A stretch of DNA of 64,000 nt, from contig NZ_PDEQ01000003.1 of NCBI RefSeq assembly GCF_002554795.1, forward strand, positions 62,001-126,000. Direction: 5' to 3'. Positions 1 through 8,674 of the stretch are shown piece by piece. The position numbers and the translations under genes were made by a program. Source of the stretch: Longibacter salinarum (GTDB lineage: Bacteria > Bacteroidota > Rhodothermia > Rhodothermales > Salinibacteraceae). Position 1 is the first letter of the stretch, and every line of letters starts with the position of its first letter. The notes beneath the pieces are model-generated. The model had not been told where the DNA came from and searched no databases. It saw only the letters and a list, made by a program, of their open reading frames with translations.

Positions 1-804
1 CTTGCTCCATTCCATGTCCTTCGCAAGGACAAACGTTTCGGCAGCGGCTTTGGCCCCGAACATTTGGTCCTCATACGTTTCAATCGGGCCGATCACAACA
101 TCCAGTTCGTTCGTTTTCATGTCCATCCAGGCCATGTCGCTTTCCTGGTATTCGCCCGACGTGAGGGCGTCTGCACGGAGGCGGAGGTAGCGTGCAAACC
201 CTTCATCCTCAGCCAGTTCGGCCGCGTCTTGAAGGCGTAGGGCGGCCTGCTCCATTTCCGCGGCAAAGAACTCGTGATATGGGATCGCTCTCAGAGAATC
301 GTTTTCACCGCGGCGGACCATCGTGTAGAGACCGAGGATCTCAGGGTTTGACTCGGCTGCAGCTTCGATTTCCGACCGTGTAGCTTCACTCGGATAAAAG
401 TTGGCTCCAGCAGGCTTCGGACCCACGCCCTGGATGAATGGCTGATTTCCGTTGAGTCGATCCCAGGGACCGTAGTTGATCTCGACGAAGCTCCGGAGGT
501 CGGCATTGTCGATCGTGGAAAGCAGGGAGTCTCGGTTTCCATATGCCTGCTCCCAGAACACCTCATCCATGGCCTGGGCGGCCTCGATAAACAGAGGAAT
601 CATCCGCTGCTGATTTTCCGAGAGGTTTGTCAGGTCAGCTTCGAGCGGGACCTGTTTGTATTTTGCCGTCAGGTTGCTGGGCGACACGTTCTGAGTCGCA
701 TCATCGGTAGCGGCATCGCTCTCATCTGTGTTGTCCGAGGTCTCACAACCGGTGAGGACGATCAGGGGAATGAATAGGAGGGAGAGGAGGTAACGTAAGC
801 GCAT
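1..804 (-). CDS. M49-family (dipeptidyl peptidase III-like) zinc peptidase lipoprotein, partial
   Basis: Reading leftwards from an ATG at 804 the frame is open for 268 codons and runs off the window, so only the N-terminal part is present. The product begins with a short hydrophobic signal ending in the lipobox LTGC, which predicts an outer-membrane or periplasmic lipoprotein. Around residues 235-255 it reads LDVVIGPIETYEDQMFG, a segment typical of bacterial M49 (dipeptidyl peptidase III-like) zinc hydrolases. The zinc-binding HExxGH motif of this family lies further downstream and would be outside the window, so catalytic competence cannot be judged. By family knowledge it would remove dipeptides from peptide N-termini. 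No neighbour explains its role; about 890 bp without a convincing gene separates it from the Nif3-like gene. The family call is confident, the substrate unknown. Confidence 0.8.
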   Translation of the reverse strand, partial: MRLRYLLSLLFIPLIVLTGCETSDNTDESDAATDDATQNVSPSNLTAKYKQVPLEADLTNLSENQQRMIPLFIEAAQAMDEVFWEQAYGNRDSLLSTIDNADLRSFVEINYGPWDRLNGNQPFIQGVGPKPAGANFYPSEATRSEIEAAAESNPEILGLYTMVRRGENDSLRAIPYHEFFAAEMEQAALRLQDAAELAEDEGFARYLRLRADALTSGEYQESDMAWMDMKTNELDVVIGPIETYEDQMFGAKAAAETFVLAKDMEWSK

Positions 805-1698
805 AAAGGGAGAAGCGTTGGGAAGAGGGGCGCATGGCTCGGCACCGAAGCGGGGTCACGTAGACGCGATACGGGCATCGGCGACGGATCGGTGCCGAGC
901 GTACGAGCATGATGATAGCGCACGACCGGACCACGATCAACTGAAAGGTGGCGGACTGGGTGACCGCACGTCCGACGGTGCACCGTCGCATGTGCCGTGG
1001 AGACAGAGGCGTCGCGTGACGGTGAAGAAGTTGGAGCTGCTGGTTGCGCTTGACGAAAGCCCAGGGATAGCGGCTTAGAAAATATGTCGCATACAGCACC
1101 GCCCGCCAGTCGGTGAGGGACTGGCGGGCGAGCTGTTCAGAAAACGAGTGGACGAATCCACGCGTCCTCTGGCCGATGCCGACGGGGGTCGGCGAATCTC
1201 GGGGCCGCAACGTCAGGGCAGGATGAAGTTCAAACCTGCTGGTGCGGAGGGTCAGCGTGCGGTCACGTTATACGCGGAGAAGTACACACAATTCAACGGG
1301 TGCCGCATCTATTTGCCGATACGTCATCATGTACAGAAGTCTAGGCACGGATAGATTGAAAAACAAGAGGCAAGAGACCATCAGGTCTTTCCGGTGTCTG
1401 GTTGCCCGGAATTGCGAGGCATTAACGTCGGAAGGCTCACCGTGGCACCGGCCATCATCGGCTCCGACGCGATTGTTGTTTGCCGCGCACCCTATGAGGT
1501 CTCGGAGCGCACCAGGAAGATTCTCTCTGGCGTTGAGCGCGACATATTGATGAATGTTGATTATCGAATCCACGTGCTTTGCGTACGTTTGGCCGTGCAT
1601 GTCTGGCAAAACAAAAATGCCCGCTGCCATGAGGCAACGAGCATTCGCAAAGCAGATCGGTCCGTCGATTGTACGATCACGCACACGGCGCAGAACGT
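805..1698. other. Intergenic stretch without a convincing gene
   Basis: Nearly 900 bp lie between the M49 lipoprotein start and the end of the Nif3-like gene. Overlapping short frames exist on both strands, the longest 138 codons, but none has a recognisable motif, a credible start or conserved composition. The one clear structure is the hairpin at 1101-1129, listed separately. The stretch must hold the M49 promoter, but I could not pick one with confidence. Confidence 0.5.
1101..1129. other. Perfect 11-bp inverted repeat (hairpin)
   Basis: The arms gcccgccagtc (1101-1111) and gactggcgggc (1119-1129) are exact complements around a 7-base loop. No T-run follows on either strand, so this is not a standard intrinsic terminator. 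It sits about 300 bp upstream of the M49 gene and 570 bp past the end of the Nif3-like gene. It could act on RNA or be an operator; no function is evident. Confidence 0.5.
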
Positions 1699-2826
1699 TT
1701 AGTCGACTCCATTGAACGTCCGCATGGGGCTGGTCCGGTGTTGTGTTCTGTGAAACGTCACATCCGGGAAGCGTTCGGTGAGATAATCCTTTAGCAGCTG
1801 TTCGGTCATAGCTTCGGTTTCGTAATGGCCGGCATCGACAACGGCCATCTGGGCCTGACCGTCAGTGTCTAACACGTTGAAGTACTGGTGGTACGTGATG
1901 TCCGAGGTCACGTATGCGTCTGCACCTGCCTTACGGGCCGTTCCGATGAAGTCCGATCCGGCACCACCACAAACGGCGACGCGCTGGACCGAGCCCTCGG
2001 GGTCACCGGCCCAACGAAGGTTGCCGGCATTCAATCGTTCTTTGACCCTCGCGAGGAAGTGGTCCATGGACTCTGCTTCGTCGAGATGACCGATGGCACC
2101 CAGTCCAGCCTGGCTCGTCTTCCCTTTTATCGGGTAGACATCGTAGGCGACTTCTTCGTATGGATGGGCGGCCTTCAGCGCAGAGAGCACGGGCCGCAGA
2201 CTCCATCGTTCCACCTGAACCTCGATGCGACGTTCGGATACGGACTGGAGGTCGCCCCCGGCTGTGCCGGTATGAGGGTTCGCAGCATCGCCCGGTTGAA
2301 AGTATCCATTTCCATCCGTTGCAAAGGCGCACGCGTCGTAGTCACCGATTTTGCCCGCACCGGCATCCGCGATGGCGGATCGAACGGCCTCAAAATGATC
2401 CTGTGGGACGAACGTCACCAGCTTAACCAGTGAGTCGTCAAACCCGTCCAGTAGATCGATGTCGCGGAGTCCCAGCTGCTCGGCGAGCGCAAACGAGACA
2501 CCGCCCGGTGTCGCGTCCAGGTTTGTATGGATGCTATACAGGGCGACCTGCGCCTCCGCAAGCCGAAGCGCAAGGTTCGAAACGAACCCATCCGCCGTCA
2601 CTGATGAGAGGCGTCGGAAGATGAGTGGGTGATGCGAGATGATCAGCTGAGCTCCCAACGCCTGTGCTTCGGCCAGTACCGCGGGTGTACAATCGAGGGC
2701 GATAAGGGCGGTGTCGACGTCGCGATGAGCGTCTCCCACCTGCAAACCGACGTTGTCGTAGTCCTGCGCGGAACCGGGAGGAGCCCAGGCTTCGAGAGGT
2801 TGGGCAAGATCACGGATGGTCGGCAT
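1699..2826 (-). CDS. Nif3-like dinuclear metal centre hexameric protein
   Basis: A 375-residue protein of the Nif3/YbgI family, often annotated as GTP cyclohydrolase 1 type 2 homologue. The N-terminal half shows the family motif ISHHPLIFRRL near residue 65, whose histidines bind the dinuclear metal site. The C-terminal part has GGAGSDFIGTARKAGADAYVTSDITYHQ and the closing DAGHYETEAM, supplying further metal ligands. The central residues 130-235 form the PII/CutA-like insertion of the long members of the family, including the AHPYEEVAYD signature. The protein is expected to be cytoplasmic and to form a toroidal hexamer. Its physiological substrate is unsettled in the family as a whole. It stands alone, with non-coding sequence on both sides. 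Confidence 0.9.
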   Translation of the reverse strand: MPTIRDLAQPLEAWAPPGSAQDYDNVGLQVGDAHRDVDTALIALDCTPAVLAEAQALGAQLIISHHPLIFRRLSSVTADGFVSNLALRLAEAQVALYSIHTNLDATPGGVSFALAEQLGLRDIDLLDGFDDSLVKLVTFVPQDHFEAVRSAIADAGAGKIGDYDACAFATDGNGYFQPGDAANPHTGTAGGDLQSVSERRIEVQVERWSLRPVLSALKAAHPYEEVAYDVYPIKGKTSQAGLGAIGHLDEAESMDHFLARVKERLNAGNLRWAGDPEGSVQRVAVCGGAGSDFIGTARKAGADAYVTSDITYHQYFNVLDTDGQAQMAVVDAGHYETEAMTEQLLKDYLTERFPDVTFHRTQHRTSPMRTFNGVD

Positions 2827-2991
2827 AGTGAGTTGACAATCGGGGGAAAAGGGTGCGAGCAGTCAGGGGCTGGAGGGCTGTTACGCCGTTGATACGTTTT
2901 CCGAATGATATTGTCGGGATTGCCCAACCCGTGTCCTCACAGCAGCTCCGAGTTGGGAAGAGAAACGTTCGAACGTCCTTCTGCTAGGGAG

Positions 2992-3051
2992 TGGCGGGTC
3001 CGCCGAATCGAAGCCGTAGCGGATACCGACATTTTAACGTCAAAACGGTAT
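2992..3051. repeat. Dispersed ~60-bp element, copy 1
   Basis: This block aligns without gaps to 50546-50605 with 44 of 60 bases identical by hand count. The right half is most conserved and reads ACCGA-Y-ATTTT-R-ACGT then AAACGGTAT. A perfect 12-bp palindrome, acgttcgaacgt, lies just to its left at 2965-2976. It is in the gap between two leftward genes, about 75 bp beyond the stop of the LOV kinase. It could be a small repeated element or a shared regulatory site. Confidence 0.45.
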
Positions 3052-3127
3052 GATGTGAGATGTCGGATGCGAATGGAGCGTACATCCCGTTAGAAAACGT
3101 CGCGTCCCGGCGGTCCAATCTCAACTC

Positions 3128-4828
3128 TTAGAGGTATTGATCGACCAGGGACACGAGGTCGCGCGCTTCGAACGGTTTCGCCAGGTACGCATCGAAGCCG
3201 CGGTTCAGAAGCTTCTCTCGATCGCCGGGCATCGCAATGGCGGTTACCGCGACCATTGGGGTGTCGGAATACCGATCTTTCCGTCGAAGTCGTTCTAGCA
3301 CATCAACGCCGCTTCCGCCACTGCCCAGATTGATATCGATCAGAAAAAGATCAAACGATTCATTTGCTTCGGCGGTCACGTTCAGGGCTTCGGATGCACT
3401 ACGAACGACCGTAAGATCGACGGCCTTATCGAGAAGATCTCGCACCAGAAAGATTGTGTTGTCGTTGTCTTCCACGAGGAGGACGCGCGCGTCCCCATCT
3501 TCCGGTGCGATTGCCTCTTCCGTATCGGGGGCGTCCTCCAGGCTGTGATTTTTGGTGATGGGGAAAGAGATCGTGAAGGTACTTCCGGTTCCGTGTTCCG
3601 TCTCCACTGAGATGCTTCCGCCCATCGCTTCGACGAGCTGCTTGGTAATCGCGAGGCCGAGCCCCGACCCCTCGTGCTCGCGTGTCAGTCCGTCGGATTC
3701 CTGGCGGAAGTCTTCGAACAGGTAGGGTTGAAAATCATTGCTTATGCCAATGCCTGTGTCGCGAACAGCGATCTGGATTTGCTCGTCCGGTCGATGATTC
3801 AACCTGGAGACGGAGACTTCTACCTCTCCGTCCTCCGTGAACTTAATCGCGTTGGAGATGAGGTTCTGCAGGGCCGAGTTCAGTGCACCGGCGTCCAGTT
3901 CAGCGATGGCATTTCGGGCACTGGGGTCGACACGGAAATCGAGCGAAAGTCCCTTGTCCTCCGCTCGCTCCCGAAAGAGCTCGACGACCTCAAACGCTTC
4001 GTCCGTTACGGAAACCGGCTGCAGGTCCACCTCCATGTTGCCGGCCTCTAACTTGGCGAGTGTTAGTAGAGACGATAGCGTGTCCATCAGACGGCTACCG
4101 GCCGACTTGATGCGCCGGATGTGCTCATCGAAATGACCACCATCACTCTTTGCACGGATGACATCGGCGAGCCCCAGGATCGCGGTGAGCGGCGTCCGAA
4201 TCTCGTGACTCATGTTTGCGAGAAACGTGGATTTTGCCCGGCTGGCTGCCTCGGCTTCCTCTTTTGCGCTCTCGAGCGCATCGCGCTGGTGCTCGAGTTC
4301 ACGCGTTTTCGTCTCCAGTGCCTGCGTGCGTTCCTGCACGCGCCGCTCCAGCGTCTCGTTCAGACGAACACGTTCCGTGATGTCGTTCTGGACGCCGATG
4401 TAGTTGACGAGCTTGCCGTCATTGTCGTACACAGGCGTTAGATAAAGCTCATTCCAAAACATCTCCCCGTCCTTCCGATAATTTCGGATCACAGCCCGGC
4501 AGTGTTCGCCTCGCTTCACGGCGTCTGCTAGCGTGCGGACCGCAGGCTGGTCATTATCGGTTGTGCCGTCGGGACGGATCTGGAGAAACCGGCAGTTGCG
4601 TCCAAGAATTTCGTCCTCATCGTACCCGGTCAGTTCCAGAAACCCCTGATTGATGTAAATTAGCGGGTTGTCGGGCTGATTCGGATCCGTGAGAACGATG
4701 GAGTTATTGGCTGCCTCGATCGACCGTTTCAAGAGGTCTTTCACTTCATCCTCCTGCTCAGGTAGGTCGATGCGATCATAAGAGGGGCGCGATTGCCCGG
4801 GATAAAAATCTCTATCGGAGGGCGACAT
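3128..4828 (-). CDS. LOV-domain hybrid histidine kinase with receiver domain (probable blue-light sensor)
   Basis: A 566-residue cytoplasmic sensor kinase with no membrane segment or signal peptide. Residues about 35-155 form a PAS domain of the LOV subclass: GRNCRFLQ holds the conserved photo-active cysteine (Cys79), followed by NYRKDG-x-FWNEL and YIGVQNDITERV. In LOV proteins blue light drives a covalent cysteine-FMN adduct. A coiled linker (150-200) leads to HisKA, with phospho-acceptor His208 in SHEIRTP. The HATPase domain carries the N, G1 (DTGIGI) and G2 (GSGLGLAI) boxes. A C-terminal receiver has the acidic pocket ED, phospho-acceptor Asp near 498 and Lys in AKPF. No output regulator is encoded next door, so the phosphate may go to an unlinked phosphotransfer protein. 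Light sensing is inferred from the motif, not shown. Confidence 0.9.
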   Translation of the reverse strand: MSPSDRDFYPGQSRPSYDRIDLPEQEDEVKDLLKRSIEAANNSIVLTDPNQPDNPLIYINQGFLELTGYDEDEILGRNCRFLQIRPDGTTDNDQPAVRTLADAVKRGEHCRAVIRNYRKDGEMFWNELYLTPVYDNDGKLVNYIGVQNDITERVRLNETLERRVQERTQALETKTRELEHQRDALESAKEEAEAASRAKSTFLANMSHEIRTPLTAILGLADVIRAKSDGGHFDEHIRRIKSAGSRLMDTLSSLLTLAKLEAGNMEVDLQPVSVTDEAFEVVELFRERAEDKGLSLDFRVDPSARNAIAELDAGALNSALQNLISNAIKFTEDGEVEVSVSRLNHRPDEQIQIAVRDTGIGISNDFQPYLFEDFRQESDGLTREHEGSGLGLAITKQLVEAMGGSISVETEHGTGSTFTISFPITKNHSLEDAPDTEEAIAPEDGDARVLLVEDNDNTIFLVRDLLDKAVDLTVVRSASEALNVTAEANESFDLFLIDINLGSGGSGVDVLERLRRKDRYSDTPMVAVTAIAMPGDREKLLNRGFDAYLAKPFEARDLVSLVDQYL

Positions 4829-5132
4829 ATAAGGGAAAACTCAATCGAAATATGCGGAGCGCGATCGGTAACCCGGTGCTAGACTCAGGCTGAATCCGGG
4901 TTCTGGAAGGTAGATCTACGTCCGCCGTGAAACAAATAACGGAAATCCAATTCCGGTCGGTATTTCGGAAATCTCACGGTCTACTTGACGCGATAACCGC
5001 GAGACGTGAGCCCTACGATAGAAAGAGGCAAGGGGTTTTTAAAAGAGCGTGTGTCTACAGTAACGCATCGGCAACAATCGACGATTCATCCATCACATCC
5101 GAGGTGTAAGGAAGAGAACGTACAAAACGGCT

Positions 5133-5158
5133 GCCGTCCCGGCCCGAGGCCGGGCGGC
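5133..5158 (-). terminator. Intrinsic terminator after the 5.2-kb lipoprotein gene
   Basis: gccgtcccggcc (5133-5144) pairs with ggccgggcggc (5148-5158), with one bulged base and a 3-base loop. Read leftwards, the hairpin is followed after four bases by GTTTTG, a short U-tract. It lies 20 bp past the stop of the leftward lipoprotein gene and about 300 bp upstream of the LOV kinase start. The rest of 4829-5176 shows nothing recognisable. Confidence 0.65.
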
Positions 5159-5176
5159 ACACCGGTGGGGTGATTT

Positions 5177-5755
5177 CTAGAAGGCAACCAGAGAGGGGTT
5201 GTTGGTCGCGTTGAAGTCGCACTCAATCGTCACCGAGGTCTCGGTTTGACCACTCGAAGACGACTCGATCACCGTACCCGGAATGGAAAACTCGCCGGCC
5301 ACCGTGTTGCTCGTCGATTCGGTGATTTGGATTTCTCCCCCGTCCGAATAGTACGCTGTGAACGAACTCGTTTGCGTTGCGTCTACGAGGTAGATCCCAA
5401 AATTCGTGAAGGCTGTTCCCGTCTCTGAGTTGATTTCTACGACGTCGTACGTACCGGATCCCGGGCGCTGCCCCCGCCGAAAAATGAAGCCTGTTGCTGC
5501 AGTCTGAGTGGACTGGCTATTCGTTAATGCCACGGCAAAGCTCGTTTGACCCTGGTCATCCGTTACTTCTGCCCAGTATGCCAGGCCTTCGTATGTTTTA
5601 TCAACGCCGTTCCCACTGATCGTCATCGTGAAAGAGGCATCGGCCTGCGCAGACCCGTTGTCTCCATCATTCGAGTCGCACGCAGTCAGGGAGACCACGA
5701 TGAGGAGAGCCAGGGTGGCAGTTCGTAATAGGTGTAAGAGTGATCTGGTCGTCAT
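5177..5755 (-). CDS. Small secreted lipoprotein, unknown function
   Basis: A 192-residue protein from the ATG at 5755; upstream in-frame ATGs at 5761 and 5794 would only lengthen the N-terminus before the signal. The hydrophobic core LALLIVVSL ends in the lipobox LTAC, after which comes a low-complexity acidic linker rich in D, N, G and S. The mature part is strand-rich, with many T, S, Q and G residues and repeated SSSGQTETS-type stretches, suggesting a single beta-sandwich facing the periplasm or the outside. I recognise no family. The gene is monocistronic, followed by a clear terminator, and divergent from the PhoD-like gene at 6044. Confidence 0.75.
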   Translation of the reverse strand: MTTRSLLHLLRTATLALLIVVSLTACDSNDGDNGSAQADASFTMTISGNGVDKTYEGLAYWAEVTDDQGQTSFAVALTNSQSTQTAATGFIFRRGQRPGSGTYDVVEINSETGTAFTNFGIYLVDATQTSSFTAYYSDGGEIQITESTSNTVAGEFSIPGTVIESSSSGQTETSVTIECDFNATNNPSLVAF

Positions 5756-6043
5756 ATGCATGTTCGGATGCGGTTGTAGTAGGAGGGAGGACAATTACAA
5801 ATTGCACAGCGCATGGTACGATAAAACATCGTACATGCACGCTGGCGGATGTTAGATGTATACGAGTCACGTCGATCGACATCCAGGAAGTCGATCAATA
5901 ATCATCACACCACCCGGTGTTGAATATAGCGTATTCCTTACCCGGAAACGGCCAGCTATCAGGCCCGCGCTACGAAGGCTTCACTCGGAGTCGGTCTACG
6001 TTTATCTTTCAGCATTTGAACAAAACGCGCATTTAAGGTAAAC

Positions 6044-7492
6044 ATGCATTCGACATCTGATCCAGCAGCGAGACACTACAAGGTGCGATCTTCAGGCAGT
6101 ACGACCGTGACTGCCCTGGTGCTCGTGATTACCCTTTTCGTTCTGGTTGTTGGGTGTCGCTACATGCACGGAGCGAATACGCCGTCACCAGCCGTCATTC
6201 CGGACTCTACGACGATTCTATGGACGGGGGCGGTTACATCAACCACGGCCCGCATCGTTGCCGGCACGGACTATAACCCCGCGGATGTTCGCCTGCACAT
6301 TGACACGCTGTCAAGCTTCCGGTCCCCGGACACAATTCGTGGTATGCCGGCCGAGCGTGGTCGCATGCAAGATGATGCGTTGGCGGGGATCGTGCACTTC
6401 GATCTGAGCGATCTCCAACCAGGGACCCGCTATCACTACCGTCTGCTTGCACGAGGCGACGTTCTTCCTGAGCGTGTCGGAACGTTCACGACGTTCGACG
6501 ACGGGCCGCAATCCTTCCGGGTGATCCTTGGAGGTTGCACCGAGACGGGATCACGACATCCCGTTTTCGACAGCATTCGTGTCGCATCGCCGGACCTGTT
6601 CCTTCATCTCGGCGACATGCATTACTCGGACATCGCGAGGCCGGAGCTGGAACGGTACAGGCAAGCCTACGCGACCGTGCACGCATCGCCGGAACAGTCG
6701 AGACTGTTTCGGTCTGTACCGCTGGCGTACATGTGGGATGACCACGATTATGGGCCGAACAACAGTTCGGGAGCCGCAGAGGTGCAGGACATTGCTCAGC
6801 GTGCCTATCGGGGACTGGTGCCCCACTACGCGCTGCCAGCCGGGACGACGGGGACCGTGCAGCAGGCGTTTTCGGTTGGCCGCGTCCACTTCATATTGTC
6901 GGATCTGCGATCGGCGCGAACGCGCAATGCCGCGCCCGACAACGCATCGAAAACGATGATGGGAGTGCAGCAGAAGAAATGGTTCAAGGACGAACTGCTT
7001 CGTGCCCGGGATGCAGCTGTCATCATCTGGGTGAGTTCCGTCCCATGGATCGCAAACGACCTACAGGAGAATGATCGCTGGAGCGGGTTTACGACGGAGC
7101 GGGCCGAACTGGCACGTTACATTGACTCGGTCGGGGTCGCATCGAAGCTCGTCATTGCGTCGGGAGATGCTCACATGGTCGCACTTGATGACGGCACAAA
7201 CAACGTATACGGTCCCGGTGACGGCATCAGGACGCCGGTGGTGCAGGCCGCTGCGCTGGATCGGCGAGGATCCGCTAAGGGGGGACCGTACACCATCGGG
7301 CCCTACCCGAATCGATTTTCCCTACGTGGGGCCAACGACGGTCAGTACGTGCGAATGGACATCGAAGACGATGCGGGCGACGAGGTGTGCGTGACGTGGA
7401 CCGGACGGCGATGGGCCTACGACGAACAGCGGATGACGGACCTATTCCGCTGGGAGCAGTGCTTTTCAGCAGAAGAGGCATCACCACGGTAG
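6044..7492 (+). CDS. PhoD-like metallophosphatase
   Basis: A 482-residue phosphoesterase of the PhoD/alkaline phosphatase D type. After a 25-residue N-terminal tail comes a hydrophobic stretch (about residues 26-41) ending in VVGC, so it is exported and possibly lipid-anchored. Residues 60-150 form the N-terminal Fn3-like PhoD domain, with LQPGTRYHYRL. The metallophosphatase core follows: GGCTETG, the metal-binding LHLGDMHYSD, MWDDHDYGPNN and the late SGDAHMVALDDGTNN. These supply the expected Asp, Asn and His metal ligands. The family hydrolyses phosphate mono- or diesters outside the cytoplasm; the true substrate is unknown. The 290-bp gap upstream, shared with the divergent lipoprotein gene, must contain the promoter. 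I see no Pho-box I would defend. Confidence 0.85.
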   Translation: MHSTSDPAARHYKVRSSGSTTVTALVLVITLFVLVVGCRYMHGANTPSPAVIPDSTTILWTGAVTSTTARIVAGTDYNPADVRLHIDTLSSFRSPDTIRGMPAERGRMQDDALAGIVHFDLSDLQPGTRYHYRLLARGDVLPERVGTFTTFDDGPQSFRVILGGCTETGSRHPVFDSIRVASPDLFLHLGDMHYSDIARPELERYRQAYATVHASPEQSRLFRSVPLAYMWDDHDYGPNNSSGAAEVQDIAQRAYRGLVPHYALPAGTTGTVQQAFSVGRVHFILSDLRSARTRNAAPDNASKTMMGVQQKKWFKDELLRARDAAVIIWVSSVPWIANDLQENDRWSGFTTERAELARYIDSVGVASKLVIASGDAHMVALDDGTNNVYGPGDGIRTPVVQAAALDRRGSAKGGPYTIGPYPNRFSLRGANDGQYVRMDIEDDAGDEVCVTWTGRRWAYDEQRMTDLFRWEQCFSAEEASPR

Positions 7493-7513
7493 GGGGGAAC
7501 GGCTGGGGGCGGC

Positions 7514-8509
7514 CTACGCTTCGTATTCTTGAATAATGGCCTCCGCACGAGCCTTCGCGTCGTCCGGCCAGTCTTCGATGTACTGGTAAAGAGAGGCGAT
7601 CATGTCCGGGCGCTCGTCCGGCGAGGCGTCAGCGAGCTTTTGATCCATCTCATCGAGCCGCTGATCAAGCTTGCTTGCCGGGCGGACTTCGCCGGCGGAC
7701 GGCGCGTTCGTTTCGCCACCCGAGGATGCGGACGGTCCCGTACCGCTCGTTGGAGTGAGGTGGGACGTTGCTACGCTTTCGGCATCACGCTCGTCTTCTT
7801 GCGGATCGATGTGCCGAGAGGAGGCGCTGGCCATGGTGTCGACATCATCATGTGACCCAGCTTCTGACGTCGGTCCGTCAGCCTGCCGCATTTCGTCGGT
7901 GGTGTAAAGACCGCTGGTCTGATTCGGGAAGGCCTTGCGCAGGCCAAGCGCCTCCGCGCACTTCGCAAGCATATGCGGCCCCATTTTATCCCACATGAAC
8001 GTTGGGTTACCGCGCCGATTCGTTGAAACGTAATCGCTCCACCGCGCGACGGCCCAAAGCGGCTCCCGAAAATCGGAGCGCATAATGCCTACCTTTGCTG
8101 CTGCAGGCGGAGCGTCGTCCAGCCACACCTCTTTCCAGTCGCCATCGCGGCCGCACCAGAAGGGACCTTTTTGGCCGGCATACTTACCGGTGCGCTCTGC
8201 GATCAGGCGGAGTCCATCGATGGACACCTGAATGTCCATGACCTCGCGCCCTTCCCGGCTATCCCACCGTTGAATGGCGTAGATCTGCCGGGCAAACGGG
8301 TCGAGACCGGTTCGCTCGCACTGGCGGACGAAAAGCTCGAACTCTTCGTCCGTAGCACCCTTGCAGATGGTACGACGCAGAAGGTCGAGGTCGTCGTCGC
8401 TGAAGGTCGAACTCCCACCGGTGGAATCGTCGGCTGACGTACGCTCAGGGACGTCGTCGGGAGCGGGTTGATTGGACATCGGGACGGGGGTCATCACAGA
8501 GCGTTCCAT
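7514..8509 (-). CDS. bet: RecT/Bet-family single-strand annealing protein, orphan
   Basis: A 331-residue protein of the phage recombination protein Bet (RecT) superfamily. The conserved core is residues about 35-205: [36 protein letters not shown], then [14 protein letters not shown], and [24 protein letters not shown]. These enzymes anneal complementary single strands and promote strand invasion, usually with a partner exonuclease. The last 115 residues are acidic and low in complexity and probably disordered. Later in-frame starts exist at 8494 and 8479. No exonuclease, SSB, integrase or phage structural gene is nearby; flanking genes are a phosphatase and an EEP lipoprotein. This suggests domestication or a captured phage gene. 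Orientation opposes the phosphatase, with convergent ends only 20 bp apart. Confidence 0.88.
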   Translation of the reverse strand: MERSVMTPVPMSNQPAPDDVPERTSADDSTGGSSTFSDDDLDLLRRTICKGATDEEFELFVRQCERTGLDPFARQIYAIQRWDSREGREVMDIQVSIDGLRLIAERTGKYAGQKGPFWCGRDGDWKEVWLDDAPPAAAKVGIMRSDFREPLWAVARWSDYVSTNRRGNPTFMWDKMGPHMLAKCAEALGLRKAFPNQTSGLYTTDEMRQADGPTSEAGSHDDVDTMASASSRHIDPQEDERDAESVATSHLTPTSGTGPSASSGGETNAPSAGEVRPASKLDQRLDEMDQKLADASPDERPDMIASLYQYIEDWPDDAKARAEAIIQEYEA

Positions 8510-8674
8510 TGCCAGATCCTACTTTTTGCAAAACGGGTCAGGAGAGCGATCTATCCGCTCGGCTCGTAACGAGGCTGGGGGATCGCCCTAACATGATAAA
8601 CATGAGGGGTGACACCCTTGTGTCATGGCTAAACGTCCCCCGAAATTATGCTCTGACCCGAGTGATGACCGGTT

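Noticed and set aside
805-1698. Several short frames of up to 138 codons on both strands
   Set aside because: No motif, no credible start and mutually overlapping; nothing marks one as real.
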